From assembly GCA_905221615.1 (NCBI GenBank), contig CAJNDT010005779.1:1522752-1586751 (forward strand): a stretch of DNA of 64,000 nt. Direction: 5' to 3'. Positions 43,105 to 54,153 of this stretch are shown here, piece by piece. Every line of letters begins with the position of its first letter. Position 1 is the stretch's first letter. A program made the position numbers and the translations under genes. Below the pieces are notes generated by a model. That model saw nothing but the letters and a program-made list of their open reading frames with translations, did not search any database and had not been told where the DNA came from. Origin of the DNA: Symbiodinium sp. CCMP2592 (taxonomy: Eukaryota > Sar > Dinophyceae > Suessiales > Symbiodiniaceae).

Positions 43105-43577
43105 GCCAGAGGCTCTTGCCGAAAGCTGGGTAGTTGAGTAAAGTACCCTCCGTGGGCTTATCTGATTGCCAACTATCAGAATCAATACGTCAGGGATTTA
43201 GGGTTTAGGGTTTAGGGTTTAGCGTGGTTAGCAATAGACTTCCTTGTACTGAGCGGGGTTGGTTCCAGGGATCGGGTTTTTAGCTGTAGGGCTTTCGGGC
43301 TCAGGGACTTGGGGTTTGAGTTTGAGGGTATAGGGTTTAGGGTTTAGGGTATATAGGGTTCCATGGTCCAAGGCCCAAGGCCCCACGGCTTTCGAAGGTT
43401 TGTTGGTTCTGTGTTCCGCTTCAGGCTTCAGGGCCCCCGCATGACTCGCAAGCCATGCGAGGAGAAGGGTTACGTTACAAACTGTATGTGGAAATGCTCA
43501 CTCTCTTTCTCTCTCCCTCCCTCCCTTGTAGTTGCCTTACTTATACCCCCACGAGATACCCATGAACCTCCTTGCAG
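43105..43577. other. CDPK intron 1
   Basis: GC-AG, 473 nt. Contains ttagggtttaggg repeats (43198-43220 and 43325-43350) and a family C end fragment (43540-43572). Confidence 0.85.
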
Positions 43578-43599
43578 GCGTGGAGTATGCGATCAAGAT
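43578..43599 (+). CDS. CDPK exon 2: ATP-anchoring lysine
   Basis: 22 nt: VEYAIK, with the flanking Gly and Met codons split. The AIK Lys is subdomain II. Acceptor cttgcag, donor GCTTCT in phase 2. The donor is chosen because it alone gives an open frame into exon 3 with the right K-to-E spacing. Confidence 0.85.
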
Positions 43600-44307
43600 G
43601 CTTCTTGTTGGCAGTGGGCTCGGGGTTCAGGGCTTAGGGCGCTGTCAGTGCGTTTAAAACATTTAAACAAGACACCCGAAAGCCCGTTATTTCTATTATT
43701 GTTTTTACTGAGTTAGAAAGAGAGTGCAACTTTAAGTAAATCGCTCAATTTTATGCATGTCGAGGGCCTTGGATTCTGCACTTCAGTGTAAGGACCCCTT
43801 GGTGAAGGAATGGTGTTCTTTTGTTTTCGTTGGGGGGAGGGGGGGCAGGTGATGAGCAATTGGGCATTTTCGTGAGCTGACTGCAGTAAGACCCTAAAAG
43901 CACAGTGTTTGAGAACTAGCCGGTTTCTTCTGCACTCATTGTTTTGGCATGTTGTTCGCCACACCCAGGCCAAAAACACCCAAGCATCAGCGTCCCCTAT
44001 CACATTCGCTTGAGGGAGGGTTTGGACTTAGGTATACAGGGTTAGTCTACGAAGTTCAATGTCGAGGAGTTGGTGCAGAAACTTCTTGGTGTTGGCCCGA
44101 AGCCATTAGGGTGTGATAGACGCTGATTCCTGAGCCGCCAGGCTTCATGCCTGGTTTTGTTAGTCAGTTTTGCGTTTGTTACTAAAATGTGGCATGATGC
44201 CCTGCTGAACCTAGGCGCAGAGCCCTATACACCACTAAACCGTGCCGTACGCCACACCGGAGCTGCCCTGAACCTAAATCGCGCAAAAGAGCGGGTGCCT
44301 TGTCAAG
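43600..44307. other. CDPK intron 2
   Basis: GC-AG, 708 nt, mostly unique sequence. No hairpin element recognised; open frames within it are unsupported. Confidence 0.75.
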
Positions 44308-44368
44308 GATCTTCCGGAACAAGTGGCCGGACATTGACGTCCTGAACCGGGAAATACGCATCATGAAG
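44308..44368 (+). CDS. CDPK exon 3: helix C
   Basis: Reads IFRNKWPDIDVLNREIRIMK. The Glu of REI is the subdomain III residue that pairs with the lysine in exon 2. It ends in phase 0 at a GC donor (GCAATA); read-through would meet a TAA two codons later. Confidence 0.92.
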
Positions 44369-45345
44369 GCAATATAAGGGCTTTCATGGCTTTCGTCATT
44401 TTCACAGGGTTTCATGTTGTAGCTTTAACAAAATGACCCTAAGGAGTGCTGTTGGTAAGTATTCAAATTTAAATAGTATCTCATGTTGTAGGTATAATAG
44501 CATACTCCAAGGCGTATTGTTCGTAGTTTTTCAGGATTTCACAATACACGCAGACAGACACCTTGAAGCTCGGGAGGAACGGACCCCTCTATATAGTTTG
44601 AGGACAGCTGCCTTTTGAGAATTTTTTTGCCCACAACACCATGCAGACAAAATATAGACAGACTTATGGCCCCGTCGATGAGCAGGAAAGCTTTCCAATC
44701 AGTAGGGGTGTTGAGCCCTGACCCCCGAAAGCCCGAGACCCGAAACCAGCCGCAGGTTATCGCCGGGTTCTGGGATTCGGTGGAGCAACCCGAATCCTGG
44801 GCCCAGCCAAGGTCCCTCATCAACAACCATCCCATCTTCACCTTGAAATATGATGCCCCTTATAAGTCCTTCTAAGAAAGTTCCCTTATAAGTCCTTCTA
44901 AGAAAGGCCCCCTATAAGTCCTTCTAAGAAAGTAGGTTCTTCAGAGTCTTCCGAGCCAGACTTAGACCACCACCTACGTACTGGGTTTCGGGGTTTAGGA
45001 GCTGTGCGCGTGAGCTTAAAGCTTTTAACAAGGGTGGTTGACAAAATTATGGTCCCTTTTCGGGTACCCTAAATATTAGATGCCGTATGATAATAAGGAT
45101 CCAAAAAGGGACCCTAATATTGACAACCACCCACAAGTTTCCCCAGGTCCAGGGGTCTTGCGGTTTTGGGGACAATTCCAAATGGGGCTTTGGGCTTGAT
45201 TGCGCAGCTCTTCCCATAAGCCCCAAACCCGACCTGAACCCTGCATAACCTGCGTTTTAGGGTTCCTAACTATGGTTTCCTTTCACACGCCCGAAAAAAG
45301 TAGGTTATTCCGGGTTCAGGAAATGCCGACAACCCCTCGCGCCAG
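44369..45345. other. CDPK intron 3
   Basis: GC-AG, 977 nt. Contains a 27-bp direct repeat in three copies (44860-44935; cttataagtccttctaagaa), a family M element (45038-45133) and a family E element (45232-45320). Confidence 0.8.
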
Positions 45346-45422
45346 TCCCTGGATCACCCGAACATCCTGAAGCTCATCGATGTCTTCGAGGACCAGCGGT
45401 TCATATATCTCGTCATGGAGCT
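45346..45422 (+). CDS. CDPK exon 4: subdomains IV and V
   Basis: Reads SLDHPNILKLIDVFEDQRFI then YLVME, the typical CDPK S-L-D-H-P-N-I...Y-L-V-M-E. It ends two bases into a Leu codon at a GC donor (GCGACT). Confidence 0.95.
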
Positions 45423-46466
45423 GCGACTTAGCTTCGAGGTTTCGTTAGAAGTTTGGGGGTTAGTGCTTCCGGGTGTAATTTAGGCTACTAAAGATCCATC
45501 CATACTGGAAGGCATCGGGTTTTTCGTGTGGTTACACTGCTTTCATTCCGTACATACAGTGTGCTGCAGAAAGCAATGCTACATCCGAGATCTTATCAAC
45601 GAGGGCTACCAATAGTCCCCCTCCTACTCCCACTGGCTTTTCTGGATTCCCATCGTCACTACCTGTACAAGCCGCCGGGGGTCCATGCAGAACATGCGGG
45701 TCAGGGGTTTCGAGTTTGGAATTATTTCAGCATAGATCCCCAAACAGTGATAGAGCACCACGGTGCGGTGATCATGACGACCAGGATGACCAAGACAACC
45801 ACCACGACCATCACGACCGCCAGGAGACCACCACAAAGCCAGCACGAGACCACCAAGACACCGAGAGTCCACTCAGAGACCACTACGGCCCAATAAGCTT
45901 ACCCATAGGCCCCAAAGTAGTTCCTTTTGGGGATTACCTAATAGGATTCTTTATACGAGCCCCCAAAAGGAACTACTTTGGGGCCTCCCAGCCCCTGCAT
46001 TGGAAGAGATGGGAGTTTCCGAAAATAGGGGACCCTAATCTAGTACCCCAAATATAGATCCTTATGATAAGGACCCCCGAAATAAGGTACCCCTAATGTT
46101 CGGAAATTCCCATACTGTTTTGGGGGCTCGGGGCTTTTGGGTGAAAGGATTCTCCACAAATTGTGAGCCTACAATAAGTGATAAGAATAGTTCGGGTTTG
46201 CAATTTCAACCCAAACACCGTAAAACCACAAACCGACACCAAACTCTGCAGTTTTTGTTAGCACCCTATTGGCAGGACCGTAAACGCAAGGCCCCTTTTT
46301 CAACTAGGATCTCCAGTAGTACCCTTATTCCCTTTTTGTAGTCCTAGGTTCCTTATAAAGTTACCCAGTACCAAAAAGAGAGGCCTTTGTATTCTTAGGT
46401 TACTGGGTATCCTAGTCAACCTGTGTTGTAAACGAAAGCCCCAAAGCCCGAGCTTCCCTCTCCCAG
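45423..46466. other. CDPK intron 4
   Basis: GC-AG, 1044 nt. Contains a family B element (45902-45990), a family D element (46011-46113) and a family P element (46310-46425). The open frames at 45528-46057 are not supported. Confidence 0.8.
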
Positions 46467-46477
46467 GTGTTCGGGAG
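46467..46477 (+). CDS. CDPK exon 5: 11-nt microexon
   Basis: gtgttcgggag between ctctcccag and a GC donor (GCCGCC). It completes Leu, encodes C-S-G and gives the first base of the next Gly, restoring the canonical L-C-S-G-G-E-L with exon 6. Without it, exons 4 and 6 differ in phase and the C-x-G-G motif is lost. Confidence 0.8.
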
Positions 46478-47109
46478 GCCGCCGTTCGCAGGGTCAGGGT
46501 TCAGAGTTTAGCTAGGTAGGGCTTTGGGCATTTTACATGTTCCCTTGTTGGGCTTAAGAGGATATTATTTACTAAAATTTTTCAAGGCTTGAATAGGCCA
46601 ACCTAGTTAGGATTTGGTTCTATTCATGCAACCCTGAATAATGAAGAGGCAGAAAGCTCTCATTTTTTCCAGCTTGAAGTTGAAGAGCTTACCTAAGGCT
46701 CCATAGTAGTTCCGTTTTGGGATTACCCTATAGGATTCTATGTATGAACCTCGAAAAGGAACTATTATGGAGCCTCTAGGTAGGGCTCGAATGGGGTTTA
46801 TAGGCTTCGGGGGGGTTGTGGATCTAGGTCTGTCTTTTTTAGGTTTTTTTGCTGCACCGCGTGTGACTGTCTGTTGTTTTCTCGGGTTCTCCTGGCTTGG
46901 GCTTCGTCAGGTACAGGAATTTAGGATGGGGGCCTTTGTAACAACCAATATTATTTTGGGGGTTACTTATTACAATTATAGCATAATGGGCCCCAAATCT
47001 TGTTCTAATTATTTAGGCCGGTGTATTGCGCGGATGACAAGTATCGCACTTGGTTGGTCTCTCAGAAGTCCAGTGCCTTACCCTACAACGAAGCCCTGAC
47101 TTCATGCAG
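46478..47109. other. CDPK intron 5
   Basis: GC-AG, 632 nt. Packed with elements: family R (46511-46608), family B (46688-46785) and family G (46928-47020). Confidence 0.8.
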
Positions 47110-47139
47110 GCGAGCTTCTTGATCGCATTATCACGCTCG
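47110..47139 (+). CDS. CDPK exon 6: start of the large lobe
   Basis: 30 nt reading ELLDRIITL with split Gly codons on both sides. Acceptor catgcag, donor GCATCC in phase 1. Confidence 0.92.
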
Positions 47140-47458
47140 GCATCCAGTCTGCAATTCGAGGGTGGGCGTCGTAATGCAGCCATCACGCCCCCTTTCCCAA
47201 AAACCCAGAAGCCATACAGCCAGCCGCAAAAATCTGAAACCCCGCTACATCCTGTTACCGTTGACCCTCACAGTCCCTAAAGCCAGCCTAGATGCCAGCC
47301 TTGAAACCCAAGGGCTCTAGATTTCATTCCCAGCCCTGAACCCCTCAAAACCCTCAGCATTAAACCCATATCCCTAAACCCTAAGCCCCTAAACCCTAAT
47401 CTCTAAACCCTAAACCCCACAGTAAACCCTAACCCAAATTAAAACTCCCAGCTCCGAG
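47140..47458. other. CDPK intron 6
   Basis: GC-AG, 319 nt. Contains CCCTAAACC repeats (47360-47430). Confidence 0.8.
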
Positions 47459-47510
47459 GGCACCTGACGGAGACCCTGGCTTCCAGCCTCATGGCGCAGA
47501 TCTTGCGGGC
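47459..47510 (+). CDS. CDPK exon 7: helix E
   Basis: Reads HLTETLASSLMAQILR, matching the A-x-x-x-M-x-Q-I-L helix of CDPKs. It ends two bases into an Ala codon at a GC donor (GCGTCT). Confidence 0.9.
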
Positions 47511-48628
47511 GCGTCTTGGACTTTCAGCTTCCCCATGACAGGGGGTAGGATAGGGTTTAGGGATTAGGGTACAGGGTTTAGGGGTTACGGTTCAGGGGTT
47601 TAGGGTTTAGGGATGTTTAGGGGTTAGGGATCAGTGCTGTGCTTATAACGTCCTTGTTCAGTCCACACAGGAATCATCGTGCCGCTCACGGCCAAAAACT
47701 ATTAAGAACTGCCGTAGGGTTGTTGGCGGGCGGGGGGGAGGGGACTGAATAGGTATATCGCGTAAACCTCCTTCACTCTTCCGTTTTGTATGTATGTATG
47801 GATGGATGCATGGATAGAAGCTTTGGATGTAAGGATGCAGGTACGTACTCATGCAGGTATCGAAGCTAGTACGCACATATAACTACCTACCTACGTACCT
47901 ACCTACCTACCTATACCTACATACCCTCGCCTACTCACCCACCCACCGACCCACCCCACCTACCTACCTATACTTACCTACATACATTCATACGCGCATA
48001 CGCACACGTGCACACATACACAAAACACACAGAACACACAACTACATCCATCCATGCATGCATACATACATACATAATTACATTGCATACACACATGCAC
48101 ACATACATGCATACATGCATACATATATCCATGCGTACATACATACATACATACATACATACATACATACACACATGCATACACACACATACATGCAGAC
48201 ATGCATACATACGCACACACACACATGCCTAAGCGCATGCACACATGTACGCATGGACACATGCATACCTACATACCGGCATACATGCAAACATGCAAAC
48301 ATGCATTCATACATGCATGCATGCACGCATACATGCATACATGTAAACTTAGATAGATGCATACATGCCGGTGTAGATTTGGATATATACATGCTTACAC
48401 ACATACCTGCACATGCATACATGCATACATACGTACATACATACATACACACACACATACCTGCCTACTTGTTTATATGCAGGTATACAGGTATACATAC
48501 ATACATGCATACATTGAGTCATTCACCTAAACTATATATATATATAGAAATATGCATATACAGGTGTGTTTGAACTAATTTAGAACAACGTCGCACGCCA
48601 CGATGTGCAACGGGCTTCTCACACTGAG
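47511..48628. repeat. CDPK intron 7 with (ACAT)n microsatellite
   Basis: GC-AG, 1118 nt. Telomere-like repeats at 47545-47625, then from about 47880 to 48520 a long catacatacatg/cctaccta microsatellite. The long frames here on both strands (H-T-Y-I and M-Y-V-C repeats) are microsatellite artefacts. Confidence 0.9.
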
Positions 48629-48651
48629 GATCTGCTACGTCCATGCCCAAG
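48629..48651 (+). CDS. CDPK exon 8: end of helix E
   Basis: 23 nt reading ICYVHAQ, completing the Ala of exon 7 and starting the Gly shared with exon 9. Acceptor cacactgag, donor GCTCTT. Confidence 0.88.
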
Positions 48652-49371
48652 GCTCTTGAGTTCAGAGCCGCTGGCATAGCCTTCGTTCATTAGATTTTAG
48701 GGGTTTCGGGGTTTGGGGTTTTGGATTTGGGGGTTTAGGGGTTTCGGGTTTAGGGTTGTGGGTGTAGGGGTTTGGGACATGTTTAGTGAGCGACCAGGGT
48801 TTCTTGCGGATTGACGCAGGGTTTACAAATTATAAGGGTTTCGAGGAGTGTACGTGTCTATGTGTCGTCATGAGGTATGGATAACTAGCAACATCCATAC
48901 CTCATATTAGTTTCCAAGAGCTCAGGTGAGAAGGGGATCGTGCAAATGTGGATTCCCGAAAACTGTCGTAAAACCTTTTGGTTCGATTCAATGGTGCAGG
49001 GCTTCCTTCACGGATTAAACGGGATTTCACGTGAAACTCCATCTCTTTACAACCCGCAGCAGCCACCGACAAAACCTTCAAATGCTCAAACTCTCAAGCC
49101 GAAATTCTGAAACTTACCTTCACCCTCCATCTGAGAATCTGGCCTTTATTCGACCCATGGGTGTTTAGTTTTCAACCTGAAGAGGATGCGGACTACGATG
49201 TCCATCTGCCCATATAGCGCAAACTGTGGCCGAAGAGCCGTCGAGTTACCAAAGAGATGGAAGATTCCGAAAATAGGGGACCCTAATCTAGTACCCCAAA
49301 TAGTAGGATCCTGATTATACGGACCCCCAAATAAGGTACCCCCTATTTTCGGAAACTCCCAAATTGGTCAG
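48652..49371. other. CDPK intron 8
   Basis: GC-AG, 720 nt. ggtttcgggtttaggg repeats (48700-48760), a small hairpin (48870-48908; gaggtatggat/atccatacctc) and a family D element (49257-49361) whose right edge is about 10 bases from the acceptor. Confidence 0.8.
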
Positions 49372-49436
49372 GTGTCGCCCATCGAGACCTAAAGCTGGAC
49401 AACTTCCTGATCGCCGAGGGCGAGCTTCCGCAGCAA
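49372..49436 (+). CDS. CDPK exon 9: catalytic loop
   Basis: Reads VAHRDLKLDNFLIAEGELPQ plus Q. HRDLKLDN is the subdomain VIb catalytic loop with Asp, Lys and Asn intact. It ends in phase 0 at a GC donor (GCTGTT). Confidence 0.95.
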
Positions 49437-50405
49437 GCTGTTGGCTGTAAACGGGTTAATTCGGAAACCATCACGAAAGCCCCCCCTTTCCCCCCTCCAC
49501 AAACAAAGTAGGTAAAATGATCGCCCAAAACCTATAGAAGGCGATTAGTCTACATACTTTTGGTGTCCTGGCAGGGTTTAGGGGTTTAGAGGGGCGAGGG
49601 TCTAGGAGATCCCCGAGAAACCCTGCCAGTGGTGGCTCATGGGGCCTTGACAGAGCCCTGACGTCCCAAGCCAAGCGGCTTGAAATTGCACCCACTGAGT
49701 AGCACCCCTTGCCACACCAAGCCTTAAAAACCCAAGATCATGGGTGTTTATATGAGGCTTTTTTTCGGGTTCAGGTTTGGCAGTAGGTTTTCAGTTTATA
49801 GATTCTGGGCGCCTTCGTTTCCGGGCGATTACTTTGAATCGTGTGGGGAATTCGTGTATCCGCAAGCCGAGCTGTTGAAGGGTCTTTGGTTTGGGGCTTA
49901 CCTGGATCCCAAAAGTATGTAGAAGGGTGGCCTTGTATAGGTTTTGGGCCACTATTTTACCTACTTTTGAGGGTTTAGGTAGGGCCTCAACATCTATCCT
50001 TCTACTAGCTAGACACGTTCAGAGTGAACCTTGAGCCGTAAACCCGAAACCCCTCCGCCCTTAGGCCTGAACCTTACCTTGACCCGAAAAGTATGTAGAA
50101 ATAATTGCAGGTATAAAAGAGGTTTTGGGTTTAGGGTTTGGGAATAATTGCAGTTTTGGGCATTTATATACAAAAGAACCTACTTCTGGGTGGGGGTCTA
50201 GGTATAAGTCACACGGAACTTCAATTCATAATCCAAGCCTCCAGACGCAGAAACACGTGCGCACTACTACAATTACAACCCTTGAACTATAACTATATCT
50301 CCTGCAAAAACAACCCTTAATACATGAGGCTATAACCCTAAAAGCACTTCCCGTCACTATAACCTTAGACGAGAAGCTTCGGGAACTCCCGAGGATGCGA
50401 CCCAG
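49437..50405. other. CDPK intron 9
   Basis: GC-AG, 969 nt. Family A elements at 49487-49575 and 49899-49982, plus a decayed one from about 50079. Confidence 0.8.
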
Positions 50406-50429
50406 CTGGAAGACTCGACCGTGAAATTG
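50406..50429 (+). CDS. CDPK exon 10: strand before DFG
   Basis: 24 nt reading LEDSTVKL, between cgacccag and a GTGCCT donor, in phase 0 at both ends. The V-K-L strand precedes DFG. Confidence 0.88.
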
Positions 50430-51720
50430 GTGCCTTGGTTTGGCGACGTCGGGTTCCGGGCTTCGGGTGGGTGCAAGATCAGTTTTGGTGGATTCACAGT
50501 TTAGGCACCCAAACCCTCGAAAGCCTGTAAGCCACAAACCCGACTCCCTAAATCCAAAGCCCGAATCCCCAAGCCGCAACGCCCGAACCCTAAATCCTAG
50601 CCCGAAAACCTACACGACATAATCCAGAAGCATAACGCTGTGGATGATGTAACATGTTGCTTTTTCTGAGATTGTTTTACCATATACCACTGTATTACCG
50701 AGTTGACGGCGATTTCGGATTTAATGAGGGCGTAGGGATTGGCGGGCTGTACAACTTTAGCATGAAAGCTTGAGGCATCCAATCGTGTGCATTGTTTTGT
50801 CGTTGCATCCGCAAGCGTTGAAGTGCATTGCATCTCAGCACGACGGCTTGTCACTACCATTTCAACCCTTATCCCTGAACGATGAATTCCCTTGCCTAGC
50901 CCTGAACCTTAAAGCTAAACCAAAAGCCCCCAAAGCCCTCAATCCTCAAACAGCCCGCAGCTAACTATGTTCTTGCCATCTTCTGGCACTTCGCAGCAGT
51001 AGAGCTAGTGACCTCCAACATTTCTGAAAAACCCTCACGGGTTCTCAGGGCGAAGGGCCCTGAATTTCCGGCATGAATGCCAAGTCTACCTCCTACCGAG
51101 GGTCTACCCAACATTCAACAATGGTCCATGGGAAGCTCGCGACTGCTTCGTTGGATTATACAAGTCTGCAGCGATCTTCCGGATATTCACATCACGGTCA
51201 CCCGAGTGACATTCACGGCAGAGAGAATCTCTAATACGTGAACGACGTCAAGTCCTCCAGAGCTCTCGTTCCTGGTTTGACTGCCGCTTCATGGAGCGAC
51301 AATGAACTCTCTACTCAGTTCCCCAAGGGACTCGAGCGAATGAGGCTTGGTATCGTAGCGCCCGTGATTATCCCAATATTGCGAGCTTCGACGATAATGG
51401 AGTTAAGGCCTCACGCAAATATACGACACCATTCGTTGGATAATGTGCCCCAAGCCCCTCTTCCAATTATGAAAGCTCCAATACTACATGGTGCTGCGGT
51501 ATGATGTGATGACAGGTCTTGCAGCTCAGCAATTGCCTCATAAAAGCCATGTGCCCACGCCCTCAAATCCTTGGAACATCAGCCCGGCATTGTGAGCTTT
51601 GACAAAGCGGCTTCAGGCTTTAGTATATTATGGCATAGTCAAGTACAGAGTTAGCATAATTATGATGTATCCCTCGCCCTCAAACTCTTCCAACATCAGC
51701 CCCACAAGTCTCCGGACAAG
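50430..51720. other. CDPK intron 10
   Basis: GT-AG, 1291 nt, largely unique sequence; no hairpin element recognised. The open frames at 51238-51504 and 51599-51805 are not supported, although the second overlaps exon 11 in the wrong frame. Confidence 0.7.
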
Positions 51721-51748
51721 GGCGATTTCGGCTTGGCGAAGTACACAG
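51721..51748 (+). CDS. CDPK exon 11: DFG motif
   Basis: 28 nt reading GDFGLAKYT plus one base. DFG is the Mg2+-binding subdomain VII. The donor is GA (GACCCT), the only GA donor in this gene; no GT or GC in suitable phase lies nearby. Confidence 0.9.
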
Positions 51749-52513
51749 GACCCTCGCCAAGATCGCTTCGGGTTTGGAGTTCAGGGTGTGGGGATTGGGG
51801 TTTAGGGTCTCCGTGAGCCGAATCTGATTCGTGTATGGGGTTTAGTTTGGGTTTTGGGTTTTGGGTCCGGCGTGCTTCCGTTTCCGTCTAGTTAACCAGA
51901 GAATGTTCCCAGCAAAGTGGCAGACTTGAACCCTAAACCCTAAACTGAGGGTACTGAGAAATATTTTCTAATGTTTGGTTATTATAATCTCTAAGAAACA
52001 GCTAAAATAAAATTTTTGCTAGGGTTCTAAGTTCAGAATAGTAAACAGACTTGAAGGTGCCAGCTCTGGCAGTTTCAGAGCTGACCCCAACTGCGTCCCA
52101 CTGAACCCCTAAACCTTCAACCCAGATCCTAGACCGAAAGCCCTCCGCCCAAAATTCCAAGAGCTTCAACCCTACATCACATCCTACAGACTTCAAACCC
52201 CAAACTCTACGTAAATCCTGAACTTAAGCCCTTGACCCTAGATTCCTAGAACTTGCATACTAAATCCGATAAACCTAAACCCAAAACCCCATGTAAATCC
52301 TGAAGCTTAAACCCTACACCCTATCCCAAAGCCCAATCCTAGACCCTAGACCCCAAACCCTTATACTGAAACCTGAAACCGACCCTAAACTCCTAAACCC
52401 TAAATCCTTATCAACCCACAACCCTAAGCCCTGAACCAACAACCCTTAACCCTAAACCTAAAACTCTAAGCCCTAAGCCCTCCAATGTAAATCCCGAGCC
52501 CCACGAGGCCAAG
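51749..52513. other. CDPK intron 11
   Basis: GA-AG, 765 nt. 52090-52490 is almost entirely degenerate CCCTAAACC sequence. Confidence 0.8.
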
Positions 52514-52557
52514 GCCTGAAGACGCCCGTGGGCGCTGTGTCCTATGCTGCTCCTGAG
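52514..52557 (+). CDS. CDPK exon 12: activation segment and APE
   Basis: Reads LKTPVGAVSYAAPE and ends in phase 0 at a GC donor (GCTCCT). APE is subdomain VIII. The usual Thr of G-T-x-x-Y is replaced by Ala (GAVSY). An upstream AG at 52506-52507 would add two residues in the same phase. Confidence 0.9.
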
Positions 52558-53565
52558 GCTCCTCTTTGAGCAGGGTTTTTTAGGGGGTTATGGGGTTTAG
52601 GGTGTAGGGGCTACCTAGACCCCCAAAAGTAGGTAAAATAATGGCCCAAACCCTCTAGAAGGCCATTATTCTACATACTTTTGGGATCTAGGTAAGGGTT
52701 TTGTAGGGGGTTATGGGGTTTAGACGGTTTAGGCTGAAAAGGTTTAGGTGTTCAAGGCCTTTATGGCCTTTCGGGTTTAGCAGTTTAGGCTTTAGGGTTC
52801 TTTGGGGCTTTGTGCATGGTTTATAGGGTGTATAAGGTTTTCAGGTCTCATGAGGGCCTTAAAATAGGGTGAAAAGATTAGGGTTAAAAGGTTTAGGCAT
52901 GGCTTATAAGGGGGTTTTGGTTTTAGGTAGTTTTGGGGGTTAAGGGTGAAAAGGTTTAGGGGTTCGGGGCTTTGCGAGGATTTGGATGTTTGGGGCTTGT
53001 GCACGGTTTGGGTGTTTAGCGCCTTTAGGGTTTAGTGTGGTTTAGGGATTGAGGGTTTAGGGGCTTCGTTTTTGTCGGGGTTTGGGGTTTGTGGGGTAGA
53101 GTTCAAGGTTTGACGGCTTGTAGGGTTTAAGGTTTCGGGTTTAGGGTTTAGGCAGGGTTTCATAGCAGCTAAGGTTCAGGGTGATAAAGGCACTTTCATA
53201 ACTGTCTTTCAGGCATTCATGAAGGTTTACGTCGCTTTCTTTAGCGGAGTACGCCTGAACAGTGCAGGTGTGGCGGTTTGATCCCGACTCTTTTGCTTAA
53301 TCTCGGAACATGGCCTTGGGAAATGTCTCGATGCTATGCAGACGGACGCCTCACAGACCGCTTGTCTCTTGAATTCGTTGTGAGTCGTTGCACCGATGCT
53401 GTATAGGGGTTCCGTGGCATGAGTCTGACAACGGTCCTGCCATCATGGGTTTCGTCTGGGTTTTCTCGTAAATGCTTGTCCTAAACCCTAAACCCTAAAC
53501 CGTGGACAGTGAAACCTAGCGGGAGTGCCTGCTTCGTGCTCAACCGATGCTTCACTCAGCATCAG
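52558..53565. other. CDPK intron 12
   Basis: GC-AG, 1008 nt. One family A element (52613-52695) and long ggtttaggggtt repeats (52700-53160). Confidence 0.8.
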
Positions 53566-53621
53566 GTGCTCTCAGGGGACTACTCCACTGCCTGCGACAT
53601 GTGGAGCTGCGGTGTGATCTC
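53566..53621 (+). CDS. CDPK exon 13: subdomain IX
   Basis: Reads VLSGDYSTACDMWSCGVI and ends two bases into a Ser codon at a GTCCCT donor. C-D-M-W-S-C-G-V is the D-x-W-S-x-G block. Confidence 0.95.
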
Positions 53622-54089
53622 GTCCCTCGGCGTGCAACTCTAAGACCGAAGCGGTCTAAAGCCCTGCATTTCGCTGTTTGGAGTGTTATGGGAATTAAGG
53701 GTTTGCAGCCAACACTTGCAAACATCTTCTGCAGCTTGTGGTGGCTATCGACCTATGCCCTCATCAGCACACCCTCCAGCCCTGCAAAACCCTACTTCTG
53801 CCCTTACCGGCCCAAACCCTAAACCCTAAACCCCTCCCCCAAAAGCCCACAATACGAAACATCGCAATTCAAAATTAGCAATGTTACATGTTCTCCCGTA
53901 AATGTATAACTATACCAAACATGGACGGGGTTAGGATCTAAGATGACCCAACATTTTGTCGGGTTTGGAGCCAGTAAAAAAGACCCTCTTGCCCCACAAG
54001 CCCTATTCTAACTGTGAAAACCCTATATATATACCAATACTCGTATAGGTGCTATATAACAGTGGGCTCTGTATATTGGAATTGCAGAG
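53622..54089. other. CDPK intron 13
   Basis: GT-AG, 468 nt. CCCTAAACC repeat at 53812-53832. Nothing else recognised. Confidence 0.75.
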
Positions 54090-54153
54090 GTACATATTGC
54101 TCTCTGGCCAGCAGCCATTCTACGGAAGCACCCCCCGGGAAGTCCGCAAGCAG
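54090..54153 (+). CDS. CDPK exon 14: subdomain X start
   Basis: Reads YILLSGQQPFYGSTPREVRK plus Q, matching Y-x-L-L-x-G-x-x-P-F. It ends in phase 0 at a GC donor (GCACTG). Confidence 0.93.

Noticed and set aside
43105-43135. Reading CDPK exon 1 on to a GT donor at about 43130 (..GQRLLPKAG)
   Set aside because: That version lacks the AIK lysine. The GC donor at 43105 joins exon 2, which supplies it.
42682-43185. 167-codon - strand frame with P-T-H-P repeats
   Set aside because: Built on the GGGT/GGAT microsatellite and antisense to CDPK exon 1.
47851-48573. 240-codon + frame and several - frames
   Set aside because: ACAT/CCTA microsatellite in CDPK intron 7.
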